Source: Caenorhabditis elegans (lineage: Eukaryota; Nematoda; Chromadorea; Rhabditida; Rhabditidae). From it: a stretch of DNA of 64,000 bases. Made by a program: the position numbers and the translations under genes. The stretch spans positions 15,438,001 through 15,502,000 of the forward strand of contig NC_003284.9 of the NCBI RefSeq assembly GCF_000002985.6. Reading direction: 5' to 3'. Positions 47,201 to 58,943 of this stretch are shown one piece after another. Numbering within the stretch: the first letter of the stretch is position 1; every line of letters starts with the position of its first letter. The notes below the pieces were generated by a model. That model did not search any database. It saw only the letters and a list, made by a program, of their open reading frames with translations, and was not told the origin of the DNA.

Positions 47201-47616
47201 CTGCTTGTTCGGTGATACAGTGAATACTTCCTCGAGAATGGAGAGTCATAGTCCAATTGGACGAATTCATTGTTCGGAGAATGCAAAGAAGTGCGCTGAA
47301 AGCACTGGGCGGTTTGAGTTTGAACCACGTGGCAGAGTACAGATCAAGGGAAAGGGGGAGATGAATACCTACTTTTTGTTGCGTAGCTTCAAGAGATCGA
47401 TTTGGGAGATCATCGACCGCAGAAGAGGTTTGTTTATGAACAAAAGGGCACGCAGAAAGAAAAAGAAGGGTGTGAGAAATCTGAGATAATCATCTTGACA
47501 TTTCAGATGAGAATTGCAACAGTATTGACGGATACAACGAATTGCGTGAAGGCTACGTTGATGATGTCCTTAACAAGGTTACTCAAAAGAATTCCAAAAC
47601 TTGCTCGATTTCCTAA
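41241..47616 (+). CDS. gcy-36: Soluble guanylate cyclase GCY-36 (H-NOX type)
   Basis: Exons 41241-41243 (the ATG alone), 41293-41366, 41414-41514, 41609-41798, 41927-42063, 42479-42549, 42591-42757, 42806-42935, 42981-43051, 43099-43338, 46578-46723, 46775-47132, 47198-47427 and 47507-47616 close to 675 residues. The H-NOX domain (1-185) has the heme-ligand histidine at H105 and YYTGR in place of the vertebrate YxSxR motif. H-NOXA and a coiled coil ([20 protein letters not shown]) precede the cyclase domain, which has [17 protein letters not shown] and [12 protein letters not shown]. Family knowledge: GCY-36 pairs with GCY-35 in the oxygen-sensing URX/AQR/PQR neurons and makes cGMP that opens TAX-2/TAX-4 channels. 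The 3.2 kb intron 43339-46577 holds a Helitron-like element. The 45-nt intron 42936-42980 is in frame if retained. Confidence 0.95.
42144..42396. mobile_element. 253-bp MITE with TAGGGCTGTACAA termini in gcy-36 intron
   Basis: The left end 'tagggctgtacaagtcggca' and right end 'tgccaatttgtacagcccta' are near-perfect reverse complements. Inner arms also pair around GGACG and 'aaacctac'. It fills much of the intron 42064-42478. Confidence 0.9.
44119..44240. promoter_or_regulatory. Tandem heat-shock elements (HSF-1 binding site cluster)
   Basis: A 40-bp unit is repeated about three times. Each full copy holds seven alternating TTC/GAA triplets at exact 5-bp spacing, beginning TTCTAGAAAGTTCTGGAAC at 44148. 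The canonical HSE needs three nTTCn/nGAAn pentamers, so these are very strong predicted HSF-1 sites. They lie in the large gcy-36 intron within the Helitron-like element. Confidence 0.85.
44236..44450. repeat. 35-bp tandem repeat (CCCGCCAAAATATTTTTCAC...)
   Basis: Six near-identical copies of a 35-bp unit starting 'cccgccaaaatatttttcac' and ending 'agaaaatttaaattt', directly after the heat-shock elements and before the 15-bp array. Decayed versions are at 19186-19440. Confidence 0.9.
44455..46020. repeat. 15-bp minisatellite GGTCTCACCACGAAG, about 104 copies
   Basis: The unit is GGTCTCACCACGAAG, with GATGG, GATGC and CTAAGG variants and a 'ggtggttcacgcc' variant that recurs near 44680, 45155, 45290 and 45500, marking a higher-order structure. 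Because 15 is a multiple of 3, frames stay open across the whole array: a 530-codon frame on the plus strand (GLTTK repeats) and 566 codons on the minus strand ([10 protein letters not shown] repeats). I regard both as repeat artefacts inside the gcy-36 intron. Confidence 0.97.
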
Positions 47617-48566
47617 ATTTGAAGTGGTGTGAAACAAGATTTATGTATTATATAAAACCTATTGCACTTTATTTATGTTCTGAATAAAATATTTTGTCGG
47701 AAAATGAAAATAAGCGAATGGAATGCAAAACAAAGAACACACGATCATGAAACATTGTCCGATGGAAGTAAAACATATACCCCAAAATGTCAAAAAAAAG
47801 TACGGGTACTTCTGCAATTAGAAAAAAAACAGTATGTTTGAATACCTTCACTTCGGATTTTTATTTAAGCTCTACCAGCTTAATAAAGCTTAATACAAAT
47901 GTACGAGACTAACTTCCTAGAATTTAGAACTGAAAAGTAATTTTTCAGTTATAATTAAAATAACAATTTTTATCATCAATAAGACGGAATTTTTTTCAGA
48001 GTGTTTCTGATTTAGAGAGTCCAGTCAAAATTAATTTTTAGGTAGCAAAATAGTTAATTTTTTTTCGACCGTTCAAATTTTCATAGTATCAATTTGTTCC
48101 AAGCATTCTCTTGGTGTGTTCAGTTTGATCTTTTTCAAGTGTCCGCATCTCCTCTTGAGCATTGTTTATCTCCACCCTTTATGAGCAGCATTTGCCGGTG
48201 AACAACTTCCGGAAAAGATAAGGATTTGAGCGCTGTTTTGTTCTTTTCCAAAGTCGATGTTCTTATGTTCTTCAGCTATGCATTCGGTGGTTATTTTTGA
48301 ACGTTTAACTTGCCCAATGAGAAGTTTGAGTTTTAAACTTGTATCAATGTTCTCAATTCATTTTTGAAAATGACTCACTTGGCGGGGGTGTTCAATTAGA
48401 AAACGATCATAAGATAGAGAATTTCGAAAGGGTAGAACATGTATAAATTACCTGAAAACGATACGGGAATACTTATTTTCTAAGATCTTTAAACAACGTA
48501 CTGTGATTAATTTTTGAATAGGAGCAATAACCGAAAGTATTTATTTATCATAAAGTTTTTATTTAA

Positions 48567-48999
48567 TTAAAGATGGAGAAGCGCCAGTGGGGATTTTATC
48601 TAAATACACTTATAATGACCCAAAACGACCAAATATCATCATGAAACACTCCAAATAAATTTAGATTTTTCATAATTTTCGGTCAAAGTTTTGGCAAATT
48701 GCCAAAATTATTAATACGAGCTTTTGAGGAAATTTAGAAAAATATCGCAAGTTTCGACCTTTACAATGTTTAAATACAAATAATTTAAATGAAATTAAAA
48801 CATAAAAAATGTCGAAAAAAATTGGTTTTTTGGTCAACTCCCAAAATTATGAGTGACAAAAACTGAGTAATTGCCACTTTTTGACAGTAAATAAAAAATT
48901 TTCAAAAAATTTTTGAAAAGTAGTCATGATATTTAGTGATTTTGGAACCCTAGGAGTGATTTTTAACAATTTCCCCACTGGCGCTACTCCACCTTTAAA
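48567..48999. mobile_element. 433-bp palindromic element (TTAAAGGTGGAGTAGCGCCAGTGGGG family)
   Basis: The left end 'gatggagaagcgccagtggg' pairs with the right end 'cccactggcgctactccacc', with TTTAAA-type sequence at both tips. This is the most complete of the four copies in the window (1-300, 6300-6508, 52476-52749). Confidence 0.85.
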
Positions 49000-49420
49000 T
49001 ATATATTTTGCTGTCATTTTGAGTATGCTTGGACGAAAAAAAACGTGGAATCTTTATTACTTCTTCAATCAAGTTGGAAGTTTTTAAATTTTCACAAAAT
49101 TGCGATACAAAGAATGATGAAAATAAGTCCTACTAAAAGTTTATATTCAAAAGTTCACGATTTGCAGAAGTACTAAGAGGTGTGACTATCTCTTGTTACG
49201 GACGCAACAATGATCTTATCTCTACACGAGCGACCACCTATGATTGCGTAAAACGGCTAAGCTTATCATTGTCAACATCATCACTTAGCCTATCCACCCC
49301 CCGCTTGCCAATGACTTTGAAAATTCTTCGATGATGGCCTGCCCAATCGGGGTTCTTCCCAAAGGTGGCAGCGTTTTCTCTGCTGCAATTTCTCGTTTCG
49401 TTTGCATTACCCCCTTGCCT

Positions 49421-49433
49421 CCCCCCCCCCCCC
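49421..49433. repeat. C13 homopolymer tract
   Basis: Thirteen consecutive C within a C/T-rich region upstream of the vWA gene; a further C9 run is at 49583-49591. Confidence 0.9.
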
Positions 49434-50119
49434 TCCCCACCACCACCTCTATCTTCCCGCCAACAACACAATAGGAGTTGTTCCTGTTCCTTCTTCTCTC
49501 TTTCCATCTTCTATGATGATACCTGCTACTTGCGATAAGGCTCATATCAAATGAAACAAGCATGATCGCTAACGAGATGCAGCCCCCCCCCACCTTCCGT
49601 CATCTCCTAGACTTGACGATGTCTCTTCCGAACAATCCATAATCATCATTTGTTTGTTCTCTCACCCACAACTTTTAAGTTCCTTTTTTACTCCTTAAAA
49701 GTATCCAGAATCACTGTCATTCTTCTTTTTATTCTTATTCTTCCTCCTCCTTCTACTTTCTTCCCTTTTTGGTGTTTGTTACGCAACTATGCATAGTCTC
49801 ACCCTCTTTTTCACACTTTCATAAATTCCGACTACAACAACTGATGGTAGTGATGTCCACTCGCTTTCCATACAATTTTACATCTGCATTTTTTTTCCAG
49901 TTCTCACTTTTCGATGTGGGTCACCTCAGGTCTAAAAGGTTCGGGGCTGAGGAGGAATTTGACACGAAACTTGTCTGATTAGCAACATTTCATACTAATT
50001 TTCCTATTTCATTTGGTCACTCGTCCCTAACTCACTTTCTTGTTTTTGCAAAGACGTCACTAACTTTGGAGATTTTTTTTCCGAACTTCAAAAGGTTCAT
50101 TTCAGAATTCTGTCTTCCT

Positions 50120-53100
50120 ATGATTCCGTTTCTCATAGTTTGTGCACTGTCTACAGTTGGAGTAGAAGGTATGTTCAGTTTTAGTTTATAAAAAAGGTTA
50201 TCTTGGCTTTTTAAATATTTTGAAAATTGTAATTTGTGGTTCAAATTTAGTGTTTAAAAAATTGAGTAACTGTATGTATGAAGTAGTAATTTTCAGATTT
50301 TTTTTCATCGTAACTTTATCAGGTTATCGATAGATCAAAACGTACGTTTTCTGTAGGCAAAATTTCAATATTAATAAAAATTAAACTGATAAAAGTATTT
50401 TGTTGGATGTACGGAACACATGGTTTTTTACAACAAAATAGTAGTTTTTTGAAATCAAGGCAGAAAAAATAGCTGCACGTGGAGTCACAAAGTCCCATTT
50501 TGTTTTGATCTTCGAAAAATGCGGGAGGTGAGGCGCAGGCATCTCAACTGATTTTGCACAATTTTTATGGGAAAAAAATCCCGCATTTTTTGTAGATCAA
50601 ACCGAAATGAGACAGCCTGACACCACGTGTAGCTTTTAAAAACTATGAGATCATGAGAATGCCTACCGTTTTAACGAGGGAATATCTCGTAGCGAAGTCA
50701 CCTAAATCTCTCGTTGCCGCATGTTCTCTCTGTCGCCGTCATTTTCGCGCTAGAAGGTAGGCATTCTCACGAACTCATGGTTTTTTAATATAGAAAAATC
50801 TATGTAACTTTAAAAAAAAATATTTAAAAATTTCATAGCTTGCTTTCCTCTATATTTTTCCACAATTTTTAGGATTTGGTGCTCCTGGAATAGTCCCGCC
50901 TGAAAGTTTCATAGCTGAACGATGGTACCCATCAAACCTCCCTACCGTCATGCCTCCATGGAAACTGGCAGGCGTTGACATTTCCAATTTCCGAACAGCC
51001 AGACCTCACCAATCACCGGGAACCAGCCCTGTGACAACAACCCCAGTGGCACCTACAAACTCTTTGCCAATGCCACCAGGTACATCTACACCTTCTCTAT
51101 CGTCTGCAGAGAACTCGGGTAATGGACCCCATCCACCAGCACCGCCACCTCAGTCGTCTGCGGAATCATCCGGTTTGCCGTCGAGCTCCGAGCAGGAGGA
51201 GGAGGCATCTGCTCAGAATACAACTGTTCCATCTAGTACGGAAGAGCTCATGACACTTGGAGTCACTGAAACAAACATGAAGACCGAGAAACCTGACAAA
51301 GGAGTCTTGAAAATACTCTCCCCAGTTTTTGAAGATATTACAAAAATTGACAACATTAGTGATTCGGAAGAAGTTCTTCGCGTCAATTCTGAAAATTCTG
51401 TCGAAGGCAGTGGTGACAATGAACCAGAGTTGATGACCACGCTAGAAACAACGACCACCTCGTCAAAGAAGTCATCTGAATTCACTACAACAATGACGCC
51501 TGAATCATCGTCGGTAACAACAACAACTGCGAAACCCGTAACTGAACCAATCACAACTTCTACTTCCTCTACATCAGCTACAACTACATTAAAAACATCA
51601 AGTAAGATTCGGGATGAAGTGACAACGACAATGATGCCTGAAATGGGAAATCGAAGAAACCTGGCAAATTTGCATCCAACAAAAGGTGGGTGGGGTGAAG
51701 AAGGTGTGAAATGTGAAATCGTTACACACATTCCACTATCAACTGATTAGAAATTAAACATTGAGAACAATCAACGAATCTAGTTTCGTGTGTCATTTTT
51801 CATTTTATAGAATGCAAGGACATTCTCTTCCTGTTGGATTCCAGTGGAAACGTGGTGCAACAGTACGAGAAGCAAAAGAAGTATATCGAGGAAATTGTTC
51901 GCAAGCTAGAACATCCAAGACGGGTTAGTGAACCCGGAATTTTTAACGATATAATTCTAACCCGGAATTGAAAAATGTGATTTATTATTCAGATGGCCTT
52001 GATCACGTTTGCTGGCAGAACAAGGCAGAAGATTGTTATTCCATTACCGGAAGAACCAAATGGCAAAAAGTTCATCGAGAAATTGAGAAGTTGGTGGTTT
52101 GATTTAATTCTGAAAAATCTGAAAAAAATAGAGTTCGAATAGAAAAAGAGAAGTGTTTGCATATTGAGAGAAAAAACTCGCAAAATGAGAAATCTCATAA
52201 AATAAAAATAAGAAGAATTTTATCTATAAGCGCAGTTGTAAAAAAATGGTACTTTTCCGATTTCTGCCAAAGTGTTATCGATATTTTCATTAATGAAACC
52301 TTATTTGTAATTTCAGGCTTACAATTAGTGTTGTTGTTTTCTAAGCCTAAAAATTGAAATAGTATTGAAATAAACATTCATCTGTGAATTTAAATTGAAA
52401 TATAGAGTGTTATAAAATTGAAAAACATTTTGGTTGGCAGAAATCGGAAAAGTACCAAAAAAAATGAAATAAACTTTAAAGATGGGCTAGGGCCAGTGGA
52501 AAACCACTCCTTCGGCCCTAAAATGTCCGAATATCATAATAAAAGTTTTCAAAAAAATTTTGAAAATTTTTCATTTACTGTCAAAAAGTGACAATTATGT
52601 ACATAGTTGTTGCCACTCATCATTTTGGAAATCGACCAAAAAAAAAGAAGTTTTTTCTACTTTTTAAATACTTTAACTCAGTTTTAATTATTTGTATTAA
52701 AAGATTGTATATTCAGACAAAACCCCTACTGGCGCTACTCCACCTTTAAAAATTTGCTTTTACCGTTTTTTCGTTTAAGGAAACTAAGAAATTAAAAAAA
52801 GCCAAAAATGTATTGTTAACGGTTTCAAAAGTAAGAAAAATAAAAATTGTGCATTTAAAATATTGTTTACGTTACGTTTTCAAACTACACTAATTATGAA
52901 ATTTTAACATCTGTTAAAAATTTTAAATGTAACTTCTTAAACGAATTGGCCGAAATTGGTGAAAAGACATAAACTTTTTGAATCGTAATAATTAGTAGAT
53001 GCAATAGATTATGTTAATAATAGTTAATGAAAACACGGTGTTTCGATTTCCAAAAAAAAAAAGATCTTACTGTTTCAATTTAGTTTAAAATATGACCTTA

Positions 53101-53762
53101 TTTTTCAGAAGCCCGATTTTTACGTGGAGTCACCGCGGCCGGAGCTGCAATCTCTGTCACAACACAATACGTGCTTCAAAAATCGAGACACGTGCAAGTT
53201 GTAGTTGTGACAGACGGATTCTCATTTGATGACGTGGAGAAACAATCAGAAGCATTGAGGTACATAGCTTTTGAGATATGAATGCAATTTCACTTTCAGA
53301 GCGGTCGTTGGAATGGAAACGTTTGTGACTGGCAGATATTTCCCAGTGGTCAAGTGAGTAGACTTTCATTATTGAAGTGGAGTATAGCTAAAATGGGATT
53401 TTTGTTGAAATGATAGTAAATAAGTTGTAGTGACCGAATATAATTCATTTTTATTTAACTTCAAAATTTTATTTTATTTTCAGGAATTAACTTTGAACTT
53501 TGGCGTTATTACGCATTGCAGGTGTGAAATAATTGCAAACATTTTATTAACAATTTTATGTCATCCCAACGACAAACTTTTTTGACATTTTCAAGTTGAA
53601 CAGGCAGTGACAGATATATTTGCATTTCACAGTTCAAAAATTTAATGTTCAATGTAGCAATTTCTCCGTTTCAGAAATGTGTTGCACTCAATTGGTGGAG
53701 CAGATGATCATGTTTTTTTCGACAAGAAAGAGCAGAAGCTTATCGACGCATTGCAGTGTTAA
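50120..53762 (+). CDS. Secreted mucin-like protein with C-terminal von Willebrand factor A domain
   Basis: Seven exons (50120-50168, 50873-51685, 51811-51923, 51993-52089, 53109-53259, 53300-53353, 53675-53762) close to 454 residues. A signal peptide (MIPFLIVCALSTVGVEG) is followed by about 265 residues rich in Ser, Thr and Pro, with no cysteine that I noticed, which would suit O-glycosylation. The vWA domain spans about 288-454: KDILFLLDSSGNV (MIDAS strand), MALITFAGRT, RFLRGVTAAGAAIS, VQVVVVTDGFSFDD and a terminal HVFFDKKEQKLIDALQ. The MIDAS motif reads DxSxN rather than DxSxS, so metal binding may be altered. Family knowledge: secreted nematode vWA proteins are matrix or adhesion components; the ligand here is unknown. 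I do not recognise the specific gene. Intron 4 (52090-53108) uses a weak GTTGGT donor. Confidence 0.85.
50476..50629. mobile_element. CACGTGG...CCACGTG MITE in vWA gene intron 1
   Basis: The left end 'cacgtggagtcacaaagtcc' and right end 'agcctgacaccacgtg' are inverted. Inner pairs include 'tttgatcttcgaaaaatgcg' and 'cgcattttttgtagatcaaa'. Confidence 0.85.
50643..50782. mobile_element. GATCATGAGAATGCCTACC inverted-repeat element
   Basis: The ends 'catgagaatgcctacc' and 'ggtaggcattctcacg' are inverted around a ~90-bp centre containing 'gggaatatctcgtagcgaag'. The same element is at 58322-58462; both copies sit next to a CACGTGG MITE. Confidence 0.8.
52476..52749. mobile_element. Shortened TTTAAAGATGGGCTAGGGCCAGTGG palindromic element
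   Basis: Termini 'tttaaagatgggctagggcc' and 'tggcgctactccacctttaaa' identify the same family as 48567-48999. Much of the interior is deleted. It lies in vWA gene intron 4. Confidence 0.75.
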
Positions 53763-55535
53763 AATGACCAGCATTCGGTGTCAGTGTGTTGTGTGCCATT
53801 TGTCGTGAGCCTTTCTCTCTTCCTCCTCTTCCCCGTCCAAATGATTCGATAGCCGTGATGTTTTTCGGTTTCATGATCTCAATTTGATTCACTTTAATAA
53901 TAATGTTTTCGTTTGTCACTCATTTCGTTTTTTTCCATGTGTATGTATATCGTTCAGAACGTTCAGAATAAACAAGTTTAAAAACTTTGTAAGACTTTTG
54001 ATGTTTTAGAGACGGGTGAACTTTTTATAAAAATATAAAAAATTGATTCTTCAACTAAAAAAATAATTTAATTTTTTTCAATTTAAATGTACTTTTTAAA
54101 GCATTTTTTAACATTATTTTTTGAAAATTGTAAAATTGCAAATTTCCTTTTGAAAGATATTGTTTCGAATTACGGAACTATTCCTAAAAATTCAAAATTT
54201 TTCTCAATTGAAATTGTCGTAATTCTTTATTAATATCGTTTGCATAGAACTTTTAATGTATAATTATCAGTAAAACACCACCTTGTAACTTGTAAGTTTA
54301 CATATTCTTCAATTTATTTTATTGACCACTGTATATGAAATTGGAAAAAATTTGGATAATTAAATGCAAAAATGCCAATAATAGAGTAAAAATAATCCCA
54401 GGCCACTATCACACAGAAAAGATATCAAAAGGTTAGCGTGACAAATCCTATAGTTTTTTTTTGAAATTTTGAACCGTTATAAAATCTAGGAAAACTTTCA
54501 ATAATGTCTGGTGTAAAACTCATTTTTGAATTTATTTCAATTTAATTTCAATAATTAAAAATCTCACTACCTCACTTTCAAGCGCTAGAAAGTATTTTGA
54601 ATCTAATGGATTTATAATAAAGAAAATATAGTTGCATTAAACACAAGAAAAGTATGATTGTCCTCGTATTATAATTTCAATTAAATATTTACTATGTTGC
54701 GGTTTCATTTTGTTTATTTTGAAAAAATAAGTATAAAATTTGTTTGTCACACAAAATCGTACTCATACGTGTTTTGCAAATTTTAAAAAATCGATAAAGG
54801 TGTTTTTTGCTAATTTCAAAAAATGCATTTCTTTGTTTTTCTACTTTAATTCCACCTCTTCATCTCCCGTTCCATCGCACAAGCACACAAAACGCGCCAG
54901 CAGCCCCTCTTGCGCACCCTCCGTGCACCACCCGCTCATGTGCTCTCTGCATCGTTTTCCGCTGACTTTCACAATGTAGAAATGGGAAGAAAGCGGAACA
55001 CAAATAGAACCAAACACCCTTTTTCTTCTTTCATTCTTCTAACGTGTTTTCACAAACATATCTTGCCGATTAACTTACGATGTCTTCTTCTTCTTATTGC
55101 CTACCGATGGCTTATCATTTTATCCCGCTAAGTTTTTTTTTTTCAATTTTCGTTTTTTTTCAGTTTAAAAAAATCGATTATTTAGTGAAGAGAGACGTTG
55201 AGAACGTTTATTAAAAAATATAGCAACGCATAATAAAATTGTTTTGTACAACAACTCTCATAAACACAAAATCCTTGATAAATAAAAACATAATTTAAAA
55301 AAAAAACATACCTTGTTCCCAATTCTCACTTCTCAATTCTCAAACAAGAAATCAGTCCTGATAAATTAGAACACCAAAAACCGGTCGGTTTCTTATTCAA
55401 AAATGACACGTTTTGTTTTGTTTTTGCTTTTCCACCACCACCCCCTCTCCCTTCTCCCCGCTCTCCGCCGTTATTCAGTCTGTGCTTGTTTTGATTATTA
55501 TCGATTTTCCAGAGTGTCGCCTAGCTGACCGAATT
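53763..55535. other. Intergenic region between the vWA gene and gob-1
   Basis: About 1.8 kb, AT-rich. A candidate AATAAA for the vWA gene is at about 53967. The second half has C/T-rich stretches ('ccaccaccaccccctctccc') that may belong to the gob-1 promoter. I see no gene. Confidence 0.5.
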
Positions 55536-58500
55536 ATGTTTACATTTCGACTCTCAACTGTTATTGATTTATCCTTTTTTTTTCGAAAGTAACTTTTTTT
55601 CTTTCAGGACTTATCACTCAAACTTGCCAAGTTCCCTCCGGGCCGTGCTGGCTCCCGTCCGGACTGCCCGATGAACTGTGAAAAAGGTAGGGCAATTAAT
55701 TTTTTTAAGCAATGAAAACCAGATGGATGTCATACAAAAAAGTTTTGGATGGAGTATACGACAACAAAAAAAAAGCAAAAAAGAAAACAGGAAAATAAAC
55801 TTTGTTCCTTCGAAACACAAACACCTGTTGACCTGTGCGTGTTTCAACCGCTCTCTGCTGTTTGGCACGTCTGACAAGACGTCTTACGTATTGATCAGTT
55901 GTTTTTCACTGATATGATCTTTAATCTGTACATACCCCCAGTAAAAAGTTGATTTTTTCGCCATTTTTCTGTTCATTTGGTTGCGTCAAGTATAATCAGT
56001 TTAAATAGTTTTTGGTGAGGGTTTTCCTTTTTTTTCGAAACTGTGGTTTAAATTTAAATAATTTCACTTTTTGTTTCTAACTATATTTTTCATAAAACAT
56101 ATAGACAAAAACACAGTAAAATTCGATGAAATATTTATTGGAAGATTATTTAATTTTATTTTAAAATTCCTTTTAATATAGATAAACCTTTAGGCATCAA
56201 CTTTTTGTTTGAATAACTATTTTTGCCTAGAATACAGCAAAAATGATGTCAGAAATTATGAGACCTAGAAACGGCACATTAAACAGGCTATAGAGTGATT
56301 AAAAGCAGCCATATCACGTGTTGACACATAACACCATCATCTTATTATCAGATAGCCTTATCGACGTCTAGAACATAATGTCTTTGTGTTGTGCCCTTTT
56401 TCTATCTTTTCTAGAATTATTTTTTGGCAATTTTCAGAATCACAAATGACTATCGCCAGTCAGTCTATCGAAGATTTCAAAGAATGTCTGTATCAGGTGA
56501 GTTTATAGATTTTCGTACATTATTCGTAAGTAGTAACTGTTTAAGATGCAAGAAGCACGGAAATCAGTGACGAATGAAATTCTCGAAACAGGACATATCA
56601 AAGCCGACCAAGTTCAAATATTTAAAAGTACGCTAGAGGTTGGTTTTTTTGCTTGGAAACCATGTATCTGAATAATTTGAAATTCCGGGTATATGTCAAA
56701 AAATTCTCATAGAGTGGAAATCTCAACTGAAACATTTTGTTTTTAAAACAATGTTTTTGAACGTAATTCTCAAAAAAAAAATTTTAAACAAAAGCTAAAA
56801 CAATAGCTAACTTTAAAAAGACAACCTTTTTCACAATTATTTAACATTTAATTACATCTACATTAAAATGTTTATTTAATGGAATTTTAAACCTACCGAT
56901 ATCATTTAATTTCATTCTCCGCATCTCGGTCAAAATAATGTCAATAATTCCAGGAAATGAATGACGAGCGAACGTCAAAAAACCACATCAGAGACATTCA
57001 CTCAAGAGGAACCACATTTGGCATCAACATTCAAGACGAAATTAAAGGATTGCAGGTTCATTCCTGAAGCTGCATTTTCTTTATTTCCAAATTATTTTGT
57101 TTCAGAAAGACCATCATTTTTTGGATGCATTCGCGGTGGAAAGTGACAAAGAGAACAACTCATTTGCAAATGTTCTAAAACTTTGCGATCTACCTGGACT
57201 GTTGTCTAAATTTGTGGACGATGAAATTCGGTTCGAGAAAGAGGTCGCCGAGTGTAAAGCGTTTCTGATGGATCTCATTGATACGAGCACCACCGGAGGG
57301 ATTAAACCACTGTTTATCACTGATTGGGATGGAACTATGAAGGATTATTGCTCACAGTATGCAACAAATTTGCAGGTTTGTGTCTTAAAATGAGCTGAAA
57401 AAGTTAAATTGTGTAAACTCAAATGGACATTTGAAAATACATTTGTTCAAACTGAAAATAAATTTTAAACGGCAAATTTTTTCTGGAGAAAACATAACTT
57501 CGAAAAAAAAAGTAAAACCGAAATAAATTACATTTCAGCCGGCCTACAGCGCTATCGTAATGGGTGTCTTCTCTCGTCTCTTCACCCGAGCATTTGCCGT
57601 CCTAACCGCAGGGCCTCTCCGCCATCCTGGAATCCTAGACCTCACCGCACTCCCCATCAACGGGCCGGTATTATTCAGTGGATCTTGGGGACGCGAATGG
57701 TGGCTTGGCGGCCGACGAATAGTGCATGATGATGGAATTCCTGAGGAAGGAAGTGTTGCAATTGGGCAGCTCTGTGAACAACTGGATGAGATACTTCATG
57801 AAGGGGAATTTGTGCAATTCGCGTTGGTTGGAAGTGGTGTACAGAGGAAAGTCGATCGTCTTACCCTAGGAGTTCAAACGGTTTTCAAGCAAGTTCCAGA
57901 AGACCTCTCAGCTAGATACATTGATGCAGTTCGTGAACGAATCCATCGAGTTGATCCCAACAGTCAATATTTAGTATTAGAAAATTGTTCACCGTTAGAA
58001 ATTGAAGTATGCGTTCATTCGTCAGGTAATGCTCAATTTTGAAATTTATGATGATGATTTTCGAATTACAGGAGCTGTTTGGAACAAGGGAGATGGAGTT
58101 GCTGCTTTAGTGGAATCACTCCACGACTCGTTGAAGGTTGGAAAAGTTTGTGTCGCAGGGGACACCGCGAGTGATGTTCCGATGTTGAAAAAAGCAGCAG
58201 ACGAGAATCCAGAGGTAAGATTTTGAATTGAGATAGTATGTCAATTGAACCACTATTAGCATACTTTTGAATATTTTTCGCTATCAATAAAACAACAGTG
58301 GACAACATCATACATATTAAGAAATCATAAGATCGCGAGAATGCCTACCGTTTTGGCGCGGGAATATCTCGTTGCGAAGGCACCTAAACCACTGGTCATC
58401 GCATGTTCTCTGTGCTATCGCTATTTTTGCGAAGTAGGCATTTTCATGAACTGATAGCTTCTTAATAGCTTGCACGTGGTGTCATAATGTCCCAATTCGG

Positions 58501-58943
58501 TTTGATCTACTTAGATCTACGAAAAACGCGGGTTTTAAGACGCAGAGTTCTCAACTCTGATTTTACATTGTTTAGAACATGATGACGTCACATTTTTTGG
58601 CAAAAAAAAATCCCGCACTTTTTAGTAGATAAAATTGTGATGGGAGAGCCTGACTCCACGTGAGCCGCGTGAGCTGGAATAACCTCGTAGACACGCTAGT
58701 AAACATTTCTCTTATTAAATTAAACTTGTATTTGAAATAATGCTAAAATGCTAAACACATCAGATAAATTTCTTGAAAACTTATTTTTTCCAGAACGTTC
58801 GAGCCTTGTTTGTCAATATCAACAAGCAGCTTCAAGAGAACATCACAAATATTGTTGGAGACGCCAAACGAGTCTGCTTCATCTCTTCACCAGATGTTGC
58901 TCACGCTGCGTTCGCCCAAATTATTTCAGAGTTCTCTGGATGA
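55536..58943 (+). CDS. gob-1: Trehalose-6-phosphate phosphatase GOB-1
   Basis: Exons 55536-55559, 55608-55686, 56438-56496, 56546-56638, 56954-57055, 57106-57375, 57539-58025, 58072-58214 and 58794-58943 close to 468 residues, which matches the length I recall for GOB-1. The HAD nucleophile motif DWDGT lies at 192-196 (D192, D194) and the acidic motif GDTASD at 401-406; the N-terminal ~170 residues are the helical domain typical of nematode enzymes. Family knowledge: it dephosphorylates trehalose-6-phosphate, and loss of gob-1 blocks the gut through substrate build-up. The first two exons are the least certain: exon 1 uses a weak GTTATT donor. An internal ATG at 56446 would give a shorter protein of 431 residues. 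The intron 56497-56545 ends in AAG rather than CAG. Confidence 0.92.
58322..58462. mobile_element. Second GAGAATGCCTACC inverted-repeat element
   Basis: It has the same termini and centre ('gggaatatctcgttgcgaag') as 50643-50782, inside gob-1's last intron. Confidence 0.8.
58473..58662. mobile_element. CACGTGG...CCACGTG MITE in gob-1 intron
   Basis: Ends 'gcacgtggtgtcataatgtc' and 'gagcctgactccacgtg'. Same family as 19829-20002 and 50476-50629. It immediately follows the GAGAATGCC element. Confidence 0.85.

Larger units (their letters stand above)
47617..50119. other. Intergenic region between gcy-36 and the vWA gene
   Basis: About 2.5 kb with no gene I can support. It holds the palindromic element 48567-48999 and pyrimidine-rich sequence with C-runs near 49421 and 49583. 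The part near 49200-50100 is likely the promoter region of the vWA-domain gene. Confidence 0.5.

Noticed and set aside
53484..53520. Candidate extra exon in the vWA gene between TTTTCAG and a GTGTG donor
   Set aside because: It hits a stop in the phase left by the exon ending at 53353, whereas joining 53353 directly to 53675 keeps the frame and the vWA motif spacing.
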